A stretch of 12,513 nucleotides of DNA from Oscillospiraceae bacterium (GCA_031255955.1 JAIRRO010000035.1:1-12513); one strand, 5' to 3'; shown: positions 1 to 5,971, counted from the first letter of the stretch. Translations and numbers: made by a program. The notes: generated by a model from the letters alone, not told the origin.

Positions 1-555
1 ATCCGCGCGGACACACATGAGCTGGTTAAATTCATCGGGCCGCCGCTGAGACGGTCGTTTGTAGAATTTTACGGCTTCACAGCCGAGCAGACGGAACAGG
101 CGATAGGCAAGTACCGCGAATATTTCGCCGAGCACGGAATATTCGAAAACGCGGTGTATCCGGGCATCCCGGCGCTCTTGAAGCGGCTCGCCGACGACGG
201 CCGGCGTCTGATTCTCGCCACGTCAAAAGCGGAGGTCTACGCGCAAAAGATACTGGAACACTTCGGCCTTGCCGGATACTTCTCGTTCGTCTGCGGCGAC
301 ACGCTCGACGGCTCGCGCGGCGAAAAAGCGGACATCATCCGCCACATCCTCGACAGCGTACACGGCATCGCGCCCGACAACGCCGTCATGGTGGGCGACC
401 GGAGGCACGACATTCTCGGGGCGAAGGCGAATAACATACGAAGCATCGGCGTCCTCTATGGCTACGGCGACGAAGCGGAGATGATCGAAGCCGGCGCCGA
501 TTGGATAGCGCGCGATGTCCCGGAGCTTGCCGCGCTGCTGGGCGCGGATAAATAG
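1..555 (+). CDS. HAD-family phosphatase (5'-nucleotidase / phosphoglycolate phosphatase-like), 5' end missing
   Basis: The reading frame is open from the first base and ends at TAG 553-555, giving the last 184 residues. The true start lies upstream of the window; the GTG at 154 is internal. Three of the four HAD motifs are visible: motif II Thr in LATSK (window residues 72-76), motif III Lys in GEKAD (K109) and motif IV MVGDRRHDILGA (130-141) with the metal-binding aspartates. The nucleophile motif DxD is in the missing N-terminus. The helical cap wording (FIGPPLRRSF, YPGIPALL) resembles the HAD subgroup annotated as 5'-nucleotidase or Gph-like. The likely reaction is hydrolysis of a small phosphate ester in the cytoplasm; the substrate cannot be read from sequence. 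It is transcribed toward the ribosomal operon but is separated from it by a probable terminator and a new promoter, so it is probably an unrelated neighbour. Confidence 0.9.
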   Translation: MRADTHELVKFIGPPLRRSFVEFYGFTAEQTEQAIGKYREYFAEHGIFENAVYPGIPALLKRLADDGRRLILATSKAEVYAQKILEHFGLAGYFSFVCGDTLDGSRGEKADIIRHILDSVHGIAPDNAVMVGDRRHDILGAKANNIRSIGVLYGYGDEAEMIEAGADWIARDVPELAALLGADK

Positions 556-597
556 GGCGCGGCAGCAGGGCAAAACGCCGCCCGAAAAATTTTTTTC
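555..597 (+). terminator. Probable intrinsic terminator of the HAD gene
   Basis: Immediately after the stop codon, GGGC (555-558) and GGC (561-563) can pair with GCC (577-579) and GCCC (580-583), leaving a 2-nt bulge and a 13-nt loop. This is followed by A5 and then T7 (590-596). The run of U fits an intrinsic terminator, but the five A residues between stem and U-tract and the bulge make it imperfect. It would insulate the HAD gene from the operon promoter just downstream. Confidence 0.45.
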
Positions 598-616
598 GAA
601 TTTTGAAAAATTTTTG

Positions 617-645
617 TTGACAACGTGTCCAAACGCTGATATACT
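617..645 (+). promoter_or_regulatory. Strong sigma-A promoter of the ribosomal operon
   Basis: TTGACA (617-622) is a perfect -35 box and TATACT (640-645) differs from consensus at one base. They are separated by exactly 17 bp, and a TG at 637-638 gives an extended -10. The stretch 585-616 upstream is almost pure A/T with A- and T-runs, like an UP element that binds the RNA polymerase alpha subunit. The predicted transcript start is near 651-653. Such a promoter fits the very high expression expected of ribosomal genes. The box match and spacing are seen directly; activity is inferred. Confidence 0.88.
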
Positions 646-676
646 CCCTAAGTCTCTCTTTTTGGGGCTTGTCTTG

Positions 677-827
677 GGTGCGCCGTTCAGGCGCTCCGCG
701 TGGCGGCTTCGGCAGGCGGGGCAACGCGATGAACCGGGAGATTGCGGGCTGTGTCGTCAGAGGATGATATATGTCCGGTAACTTTCGGGGAGAAGTCCGG
801 GAGGGGCGGCGCTGCGGCGTCGGACTT
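677..827 (+). promoter_or_regulatory. 5' half of the leader: cluster of hairpins
   Basis: Helices read directly: GCGCC (680-684) with GGCGC (690-694), extended past a U-U mismatch; CGCGT (697-701) with ACGCG (724-728); ACCGG (733-737) with CCGGT (775-779), enclosing an eight-pair stem 751-758/763-770 (three or more G-U pairs) with loop AGAG; and AAGTCCG (793-799) with CGGACTT (821-827). An alternative stem ACTT (781-784) with AAGT (793-796) would exclude the last one. Base pairing is seen in sequence; folding in the cell is inferred. Confidence 0.45.
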
Positions 828-876
828 TCTGAAATCGGGCGGCTTTGAAAACGCTACGACGACGTATGTGTGAAAA

Positions 877-963
877 CGTATATCGCGCGCGTGTTAAATG
901 CCGGAATAAGCCTTGAGTTGCGGTTGGCTTTGCCGGCTTGTTTAACAAAGCGCGAATGATACG
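877..963 (+). promoter_or_regulatory. Long five-segment hairpin in the rpsJ leader
   Basis: Five collinear, nested complementary blocks form one long irregular hairpin: CGTAT 877-881 with ATACG 959-963; CGCGC 884-888 with GCGCG 950-954; GTTAAA 893-898 with TTTAAC 941-946; GCCGG 900-904 with CCGGC 933-937; and AAGCC 908-912 with GGCTT 926-930. This makes 26 Watson-Crick pairs separated by small internal loops around a 13-nt apical loop (913-925). Such ordered complementarity is unlikely by chance and points to a functional RNA element upstream of rpsJ. Confidence 0.6.
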
Positions 964-989
964 CACGGCGGCGCGTACAGAAATTCCTG

Positions 990-1028
990 CCCGAATCGCA
1001 AAAGCGGACACAAGCGAAATTCCACGGG
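990..1028 (+). promoter_or_regulatory. Leader hairpin upstream of the rpsJ ribosome binding site
   Basis: CCC 990-992 can pair with GGG 1026-1028, GAAT 993-996 with ATTC 1019-1022 and CGC 997-999 with GCG 1014-1016, leaving small bulges on the 3' side and a 14-nt loop. It ends 26 nt before the GGGAGG (1055-1060) of rpsJ, so it does not itself cover the ribosome binding site. Moderate support only. Confidence 0.35.
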
Positions 1029-1071
1029 ATAGAGCAAAATCCGGCAATAAATTCGGGAGGGTACAAAGACA

Positions 1072-1386
1072 ATGGCGGCAAGCGGAAAAATGATTCGGAT
1101 AAGACTGAAGGCATATGACCACCAGCTTATCGATCAGGCGGCAGGGAAAATCGTTGAAACCTCAACGCGCACAGGCGCAAGGGTTTCGGGTCCCATCCCT
1201 CTGCCAACCCGTAAAGAGATCATCACGATTCTCCGCGCGGTACACAAATACAAGGACAGCCGTGAGCAGTTTGAGCGGCTGACCCACAAGAGGCTAATTG
1301 ACATAAAGAACCCGACGCAGAGAACAGTCGAGGCGCTTATGTCGCTGGAGCTTCCGGCGGGCGTCGAAATCGAAATCAAGCTGTAA
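1072..1386 (+). CDS. rpsJ: 30S ribosomal protein S10
   Basis: S10 is a small-subunit head protein; as NusE it also joins the NusB antitermination complex. The 104-residue length matches the usual 102-105. Diagnostic stretches are IRIRLKAYDHQLIDQAA (residues 8-24), GPIPLPT (40-46) and SREQFE followed by THKRLIDI. The phrase TILRAVHKYKDSREQFE replaces the commoner TILRSPHVNKDSREQFE and, from memory, is frequent in Clostridia. The ATG at 1072 has GGGAGG (1055-1060) 11 nt upstream. A second in-frame ATG at 1090 lies too close to the conserved core and lacks its own binding site. It is the first gene of the operon, behind the long leader. Confidence 0.98.
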   Translation: MAASGKMIRIRLKAYDHQLIDQAAGKIVETSTRTGARVSGPIPLPTRKEIITILRAVHKYKDSREQFERLTHKRLIDIKNPTQRTVEALMSLELPAGVEIEIKL

Positions 1387-1475
1387 ACAGGCGCGGGCGG
1401 CGGCGCAAGCTGTCCCCGGCGGTCAAGTTGGCGGAAGCGTCAACCAATAACCTAACTATACAGGAGGAATTCCCG
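1387..1475 (+). other. rpsJ-rplC intergenic gap with a small GGAA-loop hairpin
   Basis: This 89-nt spacer is the longest within the operon. It contains GTTGGC (1427-1432) facing GC..CAAC (1437-1438, 1441-1444) around a GGAA tetraloop with a 2-nt bulge, followed by the strong AGGAGG (1462-1467) of rplC. No terminator-like U-run and no obvious promoter are visible. A TTG at 1428 is in frame with rplC but has no support as a start. Confidence 0.4.
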
Positions 1476-2111
1476 ATGGTAAAAGCCATCATCGGCAGAA
1501 AGGCAGGAATGACGCGGATCTTCGACGAGCTCGGCAGAGCCGTACCTGTCACCGTCATAGAGGCGGGACCATGCGTAGTCACGCAAAAGAAAATTCCGGA
1601 GAAGGACGGCTACAGCGCGGTGCAGCTCGGCTTCGGAGAGGTCAAGGAAACGCGGCTCACCAAGCCGGAGGGCGGTCACCTGAAAAAGGCGGGCGTGGCT
1701 CCGAAGAAGCACCTTAAAGAGTTTAAGCTCGACAGTGCGGACGAGATGAACGCGGGCGACGAAATTACGGTGGACGTTTTCGCGGAGGGCGACAAGGTGG
1801 ACGTCACCGGCACAAGCCGCGGTAAGGGTTTCGCGGGCGTGGTCAAACGCTTCGGAGCACGCAGGACGCCGACAACACACGGCGGCGGTCCCGTTCACCG
1901 CCACGCGGGTTCTATGGGCTCGGGCACTGACCCTTCAAGAATCTTCAAGGGCAAGATTGGCGCGGGACATATGGGCGCGGAGCAGGTCACGGTTCAAAAC
2001 CTTGAGGTTGTCAAGGTGGACAAGGAGCTGAACCTGATCGCCATTCGCGGCGCGGTTCCCGGCGCGCGCGGTTCCGTTGTGTATATCAAAAACACAGTTA
2101 AAAACACGTAA
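1476..2111 (+). CDS. rplC: 50S ribosomal protein L3
   Basis: L3 is an early-assembly large-subunit protein whose long loop reaches toward the peptidyl-transferase centre. The product is 211 residues, within the family range. It opens MVKAIIGRKAGMTRIFDE, and residues 110-122 (VTGTSRGKGFAGV) and 164-180 (GHMGAEQVTVQNLEVVK) are L3 signatures. The central loop reads THGGGPVHRHAGSMGSGTDP (134-153), a Clostridia-type variant; the Gln that E. coli L3 carries methylated in this loop is not present. The start is the ATG at 1476 because AGGAGG (1462-1467) sits 8 nt upstream and the protein N-terminus matches the family. The frame is open further upstream to a TTG at 1428, but those extra residues look like read-through of the spacer. 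Confidence 0.98.
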   Translation: MVKAIIGRKAGMTRIFDELGRAVPVTVIEAGPCVVTQKKIPEKDGYSAVQLGFGEVKETRLTKPEGGHLKKAGVAPKKHLKEFKLDSADEMNAGDEITVDVFAEGDKVDVTGTSRGKGFAGVVKRFGARRTPTTHGGGPVHRHAGSMGSGTDPSRIFKGKIGAGHMGAEQVTVQNLEVVKVDKELNLIAIRGAVPGARGSVVYIKNTVKNT

Positions 2112-2129
2112 GGAGAGGAGAGAGAACCA

Positions 2130-2753
2130 ATGCCTACAGTAAAGCTATACAATATGTCGGGCGACGTTACGGGCGAGACCTCGCTCTCCGACTCCGTTTT
2201 CGGCGTTACGCCCAACGGCACGGCGATGCACGAGGCGGTTAAAAACCATCTCGCCAACCGTCGGCAGGGTACGCAGTCCGCGCTGACGCGCGCGGAGGTT
2301 TCCGGCGGCGGCATAAAGCCTTATCGCCAGAAGGGTACGGGCAGGGCGCGCCAGGGCTCCACGCGCTCGCCGCAGTTCACGCACGGCGGCGTCGCGTTCG
2401 CGCCGAAGCCGAGGGACTACAGCTACACGATAAATAAGAAGCTGCGTCGCCTCGCGCTGAAATCCGCGCTCTCGCAAAAGGTTATCGACAATCAGGTGTT
2501 CGTCATCGACGGATTAAAGCCGGACGGCATCAAGACAAAGGCGTTCAAGGACTTCCTGACAAAGCTCGGCGTTACAGGCAAGGCGCTTGTCGTTACGCCG
2601 GAGGTGACTGAAACGGTTGTTAAATCCGCGCGGAACATACCGGGCGTTACCACCACGATAGCCGCCATACTTTCGACATACGAAATCGTAAACGGCGGGG
2701 CATTCATCGTGGATAAAGCTGCCGTCGCGGTTATTGAGGAGGTGTACGCATGA
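2130..2753 (+). CDS. rplD: 50S ribosomal protein L4
   Basis: L4 lines the peptide exit tunnel with an extended loop and, in E. coli, represses its own S10 operon by acting on the leader RNA. The product is 207 residues (family about 200-210). The tunnel loop is clear: GGGIKPYRQKGTGRARQGST (59-78) followed by SPQFTHGGVAF (80-90) and KPRDYSYTINKKLRRLALKSAL. A run of GGAGAGGAGAG lies upstream of the ATG. The stop TGA (2751-2753) overlaps the rplW ATG as ATGA, implying coupled translation. If the long rpsJ leader is autoregulated, L4 is the first candidate regulator by analogy. Confidence 0.98.
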   Translation: MPTVKLYNMSGDVTGETSLSDSVFGVTPNGTAMHEAVKNHLANRRQGTQSALTRAEVSGGGIKPYRQKGTGRARQGSTRSPQFTHGGVAFAPKPRDYSYTINKKLRRLALKSALSQKVIDNQVFVIDGLKPDGIKTKAFKDFLTKLGVTGKALVVTPEVTETVVKSARNIPGVTTTIAAILSTYEIVNGGAFIVDKAAVAVIEEVYA

Positions 2754-3049
2754 ATAAAACGCCATACGACATTATCCTGCGTCCGCTTATCACGGAGCAG
2801 TCGATGGAAGCCCTCGATATTCCCAAGTACGCCTTTGAGGTTCTGCCGTCGGCGAACAAGATCGAAATCAAAAAGGCGATCGAGGAAATTTTCGGCGTCA
2901 CAGTGCGCCGGGTCACCACCCTCAATATGAAGGGTAAGGTCAAACGCAGCGGGCGCTATCCCGAGGGACCGCGCAAAAGCTGGAAGAAAGCCGTTGTGCG
3001 GCTTACTCCGGAGTCGAAGACCATAGAGTTCTTCGAGGGAATGGTATAA
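2750..3049 (+). CDS. rplW: 50S ribosomal protein L23
   Basis: L23 sits at the mouth of the exit tunnel and is the docking site for trigger factor and the signal recognition particle. The product is 99 residues, typical length. Family features are the N-terminal YDIILRPLITEQS (residues 6-18), YAFEV (27-31), NKIEIKKAIEEIFGVTVRRVTTLNMKGK (written across 36-63) and the basic loop GRYPEGPRKSWKKA. The start ATG overlaps the rplD stop by 4 nt. Its GAGGAGG lies inside the end of rplD (about 2736-2742), so the two cistrons are probably translated in sequence by the same ribosomes. Confidence 0.98.
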   Translation: MNKTPYDIILRPLITEQSMEALDIPKYAFEVLPSANKIEIKKAIEEIFGVTVRRVTTLNMKGKVKRSGRYPEGPRKSWKKAVVRLTPESKTIEFFEGMV

Positions 3050-3065
3050 GGGGGATTACAGAAGA

Positions 3066-3902
3066 ATGTCCGTAAAGAACTTTAAGCCCACCACTCCGTC
3101 GAGGAGACATATGTCAGTCTCCGGCTTCGACGGCGTAGACAAAAGGGCAAAACCGGAAAGAAGCCTCACGCAGGCTCTAAAAAAACACTCGGGACGCAAC
3201 AGCTACGGCAGAATCACCGTTCGCCACAAGGGCGGCGGCAACAGACGGAAATATCGCATCATCGATTTCAAGCGCGATAAGGTTGACGTCCCCGGTACCG
3301 TCCTGAGGCTGGAGTATGACCCCAACCGCTCCGCGTTCATCGCCTTAATCGGCTATGCGGACGGCGAGAAGCGGTATATCCTTGCCCCAGCGGGACTCAA
3401 AAAGGGCGATGCCGTAATATCCTCCGTGCAGGCGGATATCAAGCCCGGCAACGCGCTGCCGATTTCGGCGATTCCCGTCGGTACGGTCATCCACAACATA
3501 GAGCTGTATCCCGGAAACGGCGGTCAGCTTGTGCGCGGGGCTGGAACATCGGCACAGCTTATGGCAAAAGAGGGCGCGCTTGCGCAGCTTCGTCTGCCCT
3601 CCGGGGAATACAGGCTTATCCGTATGGAATGTAAGGCTACAATCGGTCAGGTCGGGAACGTCGATCACTCCAACATCTCGATCGGCAAGGCGGGCAGAAA
3701 GCGGCATATGGGCATCCGCCCGACGGTTCGCGGCTCCGTTATGAATCCAAACGACCACCCGCACGGCGGCGGCGAGGGCAAAAGCCCGATAGGGCGTCCG
3801 GGACCCGTAACACCGTGGGGCAAGCCGACGCTCGGCTACAAGACGCGCAAGGCGAAGAATCCCACAAGCAAATTCATCGTCAGACGCCGCGGCTCGAAGT
3901 AA
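3066..3902 (+). CDS. rplB: 50S ribosomal protein L2
   Basis: L2 is among the most conserved ribosomal proteins, needed for subunit joining and for the peptidyl-transferase region. Its 278 residues match the family (about 273-278). The N-terminal OB-fold region has GRITVRHKGGGNRRKYRIID (48-67). The C-terminal hallmark NPNDHPHGGGEG (227-238) is intact, including the conserved histidine equivalent to E. coli His229, followed by KSPIGRPG and TPWGKPTLGYKTR. The ribosome binding site is a modest GGGGGA directly after the rplW stop, 16 nt before the ATG, so rplW-rplB may rely partly on coupling. Confidence 0.98.
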   Translation: MSVKNFKPTTPSRRHMSVSGFDGVDKRAKPERSLTQALKKHSGRNSYGRITVRHKGGGNRRKYRIIDFKRDKVDVPGTVLRLEYDPNRSAFIALIGYADGEKRYILAPAGLKKGDAVISSVQADIKPGNALPISAIPVGTVIHNIELYPGNGGQLVRGAGTSAQLMAKEGALAQLRLPSGEYRLIRMECKATIGQVGNVDHSNISIGKAGRKRHMGIRPTVRGSVMNPNDHPHGGGEGKSPIGRPGPVTPWGKPTLGYKTRKAKNPTSKFIVRRRGSK

Positions 3903-3920
3903 CAGAGGGGAGAATAATTT

Positions 3921-4193
3921 ATGAGCAGAAGCGTTAAAAAAGGACCGTTCGCCGCTCCGGAGCTGTTAAAGCGCGTGGACGCGATGAACGCGACGGGAGA
4001 AAAAAAGGTGCTTAAAACGTGGTCACGCGCCTCAACCGTGTTCCCGAGCTTTGTGGGGCACACGATAGCCGTTCACGACGGGCGGCGTCACGTGCCGGTG
4101 TATATTACAGAGGATATGGTCGGGCATAAGCTCGGCGAGTTCGCTCCGACGCGCACGTTCCGCGGTCACGCGGGCGGCAAGACAACGAGGTAG
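3921..4193 (+). CDS. rpsS: 30S ribosomal protein S19
   Basis: S19 is a small-subunit head protein that contacts S13 and the intersubunit bridge near the A-site tRNA. The product is 90 residues (family 90-95). It opens MSRSVKKGPF, carries KTWSRASTVFPSFVGHTIAV (32-51) and ends in GHKLGEFAPTRTFRGHAGGK (68-87), all family signatures. The binding site is GAGGGGAGAA upstream of the ATG. It ends in TAG, followed 9 nt later by rplV. Confidence 0.98.
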   Translation: MSRSVKKGPFAAPELLKRVDAMNATGEKKVLKTWSRASTVFPSFVGHTIAVHDGRRHVPVYITEDMVGHKLGEFAPTRTFRGHAGGKTTR

Positions 4194-4202
4194 GGTGAGA
4201 CT

Positions 4203-4538
4203 ATGGAAGCTAAAGCGCATCTCAAATACGCGCGGATTGCCCCGCGCAAGGTAAAAATCGTTTGCGACTTAATTCGCGGCAAGGACACGGGAACGGCGGC
4301 GGCGATTCTCGGCGCGACGCCCAAGGCGGCAAGCGCGCTTATGTTAAAGCTCTTGAAAAGCGCCGTTGCAAACGCGGAGAACAACCACAATATGGACCCC
4401 GAAAGGCTGTATGTCTCGGCGACCTGCGCAAACCCCGGTCCGATACTGAAGCGCATGATGCCGAGGGCACAGGGGCGAGGCGCCAGAATCAATAAAAGAA
4501 CGTCTCACATCACCGTCGTTGTGGCGGAGAAAGAGTAA
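4203..4538 (+). CDS. rplV: 50S ribosomal protein L22
   Basis: L22 forms part of the narrow constriction of the peptide exit tunnel through a long beta-hairpin. The product is 111 residues, usual length. The globular part includes LKYARIAPRKVKIVCDLIRG (7-26) and the hairpin is KRMMPRAQGRGARINKRTSH (83-102) before ITVVV. The gap to rpsS is only 9 nt, and the binding site GGGTGAG abuts the rpsS stop. It is weaker than most in the operon, suggesting coupling to rpsS translation. Confidence 0.97.
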   Translation: MEAKAHLKYARIAPRKVKIVCDLIRGKDTGTAAAILGATPKAASALMLKLLKSAVANAENNHNMDPERLYVSATCANPGPILKRMMPRAQGRGARINKRTSHITVVVAEKE

Positions 4539-4553
4539 GGGGGGAATTCCAAA

Positions 4554-5543
4554 ATGGGTCAGAAGGTTCATCCGCACGGTTTTCGCGTAGGCGTCATTAA
4601 AGACTGGGATTCCCGCTGGTATGCTCGCGCGGATAAGGTCGGAGAGCTTGTGGTCGAGGACTACAAAATACGTGAGTATTTGAAAAAGCTGCTGTTTTCC
4701 GCCGGTATCCCGAAGATAGAAATCGAACGCGACAGCGCGAAAATCAGGATTTTCATCCACTGCTCGCGTCCCGGCGTGATAATCGGCAAGGGCGGCACAG
4801 AAATCGAGCGTCTGCGCGCGGACGTGGAAAAGCGCTTCGGCAAGCCGGTTACCATCTCAATCGTAGAGGTCAAGAATCCGGACGCCAACGCGCAGCTTGT
4901 CGCGGAAAACATCGCACAGAGACTTGAAAAGCGCATCAGTCACCGCCGCGCTATGAAAAACGCGATGGGCAGAGCTATGAGGCTCGGCGTGCGCGGTATC
5001 AAGGTTATGGTTTCCGGGCGTCTCGGCGGCGCGGAAATAGCGCGCAGCGAAACATATCACGAAGGCACCATCCCGCTTCAAACGCTCCGCGCGGACATCG
5101 AATACGGTTTTGCGGAGACAGAAGCGTCGAAAACATACGGACGCATCGGCGTAAAGGTATGGATTTACAACGGCGAGATATTGTCCCAGACGCTCCGCAC
5201 GACGCCGCGGACAATGGATCTCACCAGACCCCCGCGTGAGCGCCGCGACAACAGAGGCGGAGGCAATCGCTCCGGCGGCTATCAGGGCGGCGGGAACCGC
5301 ACAGGCGGGTATCAAGGCGGAGGCAACCGCTCGGGCGGCTACCAGGGCGGCGGAAATCGCACCGGCGGCGGCTATCAGGGTGGCGGAAACCGTTCAGGCG
5401 GTGGCGGCTATCAAGGCGGCGGCGGAGGCAATCGCTCGGGTGGCTATCAGGGCAACAGACAGGGGCAACAAGGCTCAGGAAGAGCGCCCGCGCCGACGAA
5501 CGAAGCGCAGTCCGAACGGACTTCCGGAGGAGGATCTGACTGA
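4554..5543 (+). CDS. rpsC: 30S ribosomal protein S3 with a long Gly/Asn/Arg-rich repeat tail
   Basis: S3 forms the mRNA entry channel with S4 and S5 and contributes to helicase activity. Residues 1-220 are a normal S3: MGQKVHPHGFRVGVIKDWDS, a type II KH domain with IIGKGG (76-81), and the C-terminal domain with GRLGGAEIARSETYHEGTIP (155-174) and YGRIGVKVWIYNGE (195-208). Standard S3 proteins end near 210-235 residues, but this one is 329. From Gly235 to Gln299 there are six tandem units of GGGNR(S/T)GGYQ, three of them longer by one or two glycines, then a Gln/Gly/Pro/Ser-rich end. The tail is predicted disordered and basic. There is no frameshift or stop between core and tail, and the tail runs right into the rplP start, so it is genuine coding sequence. 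The stop overlaps the rplP ATG by one base (TGATG). Confidence 0.97.
   Translation: MGQKVHPHGFRVGVIKDWDSRWYARADKVGELVVEDYKIREYLKKLLFSAGIPKIEIERDSAKIRIFIHCSRPGVIIGKGGTEIERLRADVEKRFGKPVTISIVEVKNPDANAQLVAENIAQRLEKRISHRRAMKNAMGRAMRLGVRGIKVMVSGRLGGAEIARSETYHEGTIPLQTLRADIEYGFAETEASKTYGRIGVKVWIYNGEILSQTLRTTPRTMDLTRPPRERRDNRGGGNRSGGYQGGGNRTGGYQGGGNRSGGYQGGGNRTGGGYQGGGNRSGGGGYQGGGGGNRSGGYQGNRQGQQGSGRAPAPTNEAQSERTSGGGSD
5256..5450 (+). repeat. In-frame tandem repeat encoding six GGGNR(S/T)GGYQ units in S3
   Basis: Six units of 30, 30, 30, 33, 36 and 36 nt encode residues 235-244, 245-254, 255-264, 265-275, 276-287 and 288-299 of S3. Units differ at many third positions (for example Gln as CAG or CAA, Tyr as TAT or TAC, Asn as AAT or AAC) while the protein pattern is kept. 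This argues for an old array held by protein-level constraint rather than a fresh slippage product. Length differences are whole glycine codons. Confidence 0.95.
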
Positions 5544-5971
5544 TGTTATTACCGAAAAGAGTGAAGCACCGCAAGGTGCAGCGCGGACGTATGAAGGGCA
5601 TAGCGACGCGCGGAAACAAGGTTGTGTACGGGGAATACGGCATGATATCGACAGAGCCGTGCTGGATAACCTCCAATCAGATTGAGGCGGCGCGTATCGC
5701 GATGACACGCTATACAAAGCGCGGCGGCAAGGTCTGGATTAAGATTTTCCCCGACAAGCCGGTGACAAAGAAGCCCGCCGAAACCCGTATGGGCTCCGGA
5801 AAAGGCTCGCCGGAATACTGGGTATCGGTTGTGAAGCCGGGCAGGGTTCTCTTCGAGATTGCCGGCGTCACGGAAGAGGTCGCGCGCGAAGCGATCAGGC
5901 TCGCGGGGCATAAGCTGCCCTGCAAGATCAAGTTTGTGACGCGCGAAGACGCATTGACAGGCGGTGAATAA
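5543..5971 (+). CDS. rplP: 50S ribosomal protein L16
   Basis: L16 helps form the A-site tRNA pocket on the large subunit. The product is 142 residues, typical. It begins MLLPKRVKHRKVQRGRMKG and contains WITSNQIEAARIAMTRY (41-57), RGGKVWIKIFPDKP (60-73) and TRMGSGKGSPEYWV (81-94). Arg82 in this motif aligns with the arginine hydroxylated in E. coli L16 (Arg81). The ribosome binding site GGAGGAGG (5526-5533) lies inside the last codons of rpsC, encoding part of the S3 GGGSD terminus. With the TGATG overlap this indicates translational coupling to rpsC. Confidence 0.98.
   Translation: MLLPKRVKHRKVQRGRMKGIATRGNKVVYGEYGMISTEPCWITSNQIEAARIAMTRYTKRGGKVWIKIFPDKPVTKKPAETRMGSGKGSPEYWVSVVKPGRVLFEIAGVTEEVAREAIRLAGHKLPCKIKFVTREDALTGGE

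Larger units (their letters stand above)
652..1071 (+). promoter_or_regulatory. Long 5' leader of the rpsJ operon, structured and apparently untranslated
   Basis: About 420 nt lie between the predicted transcript start and the rpsJ ATG. No open frame here looks like a real protein. By eye the stretch contains at least six nested helices (677-697, 697-728, 733-779 with an inner stem at 751-770, 793-827, 877-963, 990-1028). No helix is followed by a U-run, so a classical attenuator is not visible. In E. coli the S10 operon leader is the target of autogenous control by L4; whether this unrelated-looking leader has a similar role is inference. I could not match it to a riboswitch, T-box, 6S, SRP or RNase P RNA. 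Confidence 0.6.

Noticed and set aside
154..555. HAD gene starting at GTG 154 as a complete 133-residue protein
   Set aside because: The frame is open and protein-like back to base 1 and the cap domain begins upstream, so the gene is truncated by the window edge.
515..781. 88-codon frame spanning the HAD 3' end, promoter and leader
   Set aside because: It overlaps the HAD end and the promoter, has no binding site and no recognisable protein features.
793..985. Possible RNase P RNA (GAAGTCCGGG near 793 and ACAGAAAT near 978)
   Set aside because: The surrounding conserved blocks and the expected helix order and length of RNase P RNA are missing; the matches are short and probably accidental.
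652..1071. T-box, 6S RNA, SRP RNA or tRNA in the leader
   Set aside because: No T-box GGGTGGNACCGCG motif, SRP loop motif, tRNA T-loop or 6S-like closing stem was seen.
757..1122. Antisense open frames across the rpsJ leader
   Set aside because: Composition and sequence resemble no family, they overlap the rpsJ start, and there is no binding site; most likely chance frames in G/C-rich DNA.
1428..1475. Upstream TTG start for rplC adding 16 residues
   Set aside because: No binding site for it; AGGAGG and the family N-terminus support the ATG at 1476.
5256..5450. Regular roughly 30-nt repeats resembling a CRISPR array
   Set aside because: Units are contiguous with no spacers, lie in frame within rpsC and encode a protein repeat; no cas genes are present.
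5236..5685. 149-codon Ala-rich open frame overlapping rpsC and rplP
   Set aside because: It is the shifted reading of the GGC-rich S3 repeat (Gly codons read as Ala) and lacks a binding site; rpsC and rplP account for both strands of evidence.
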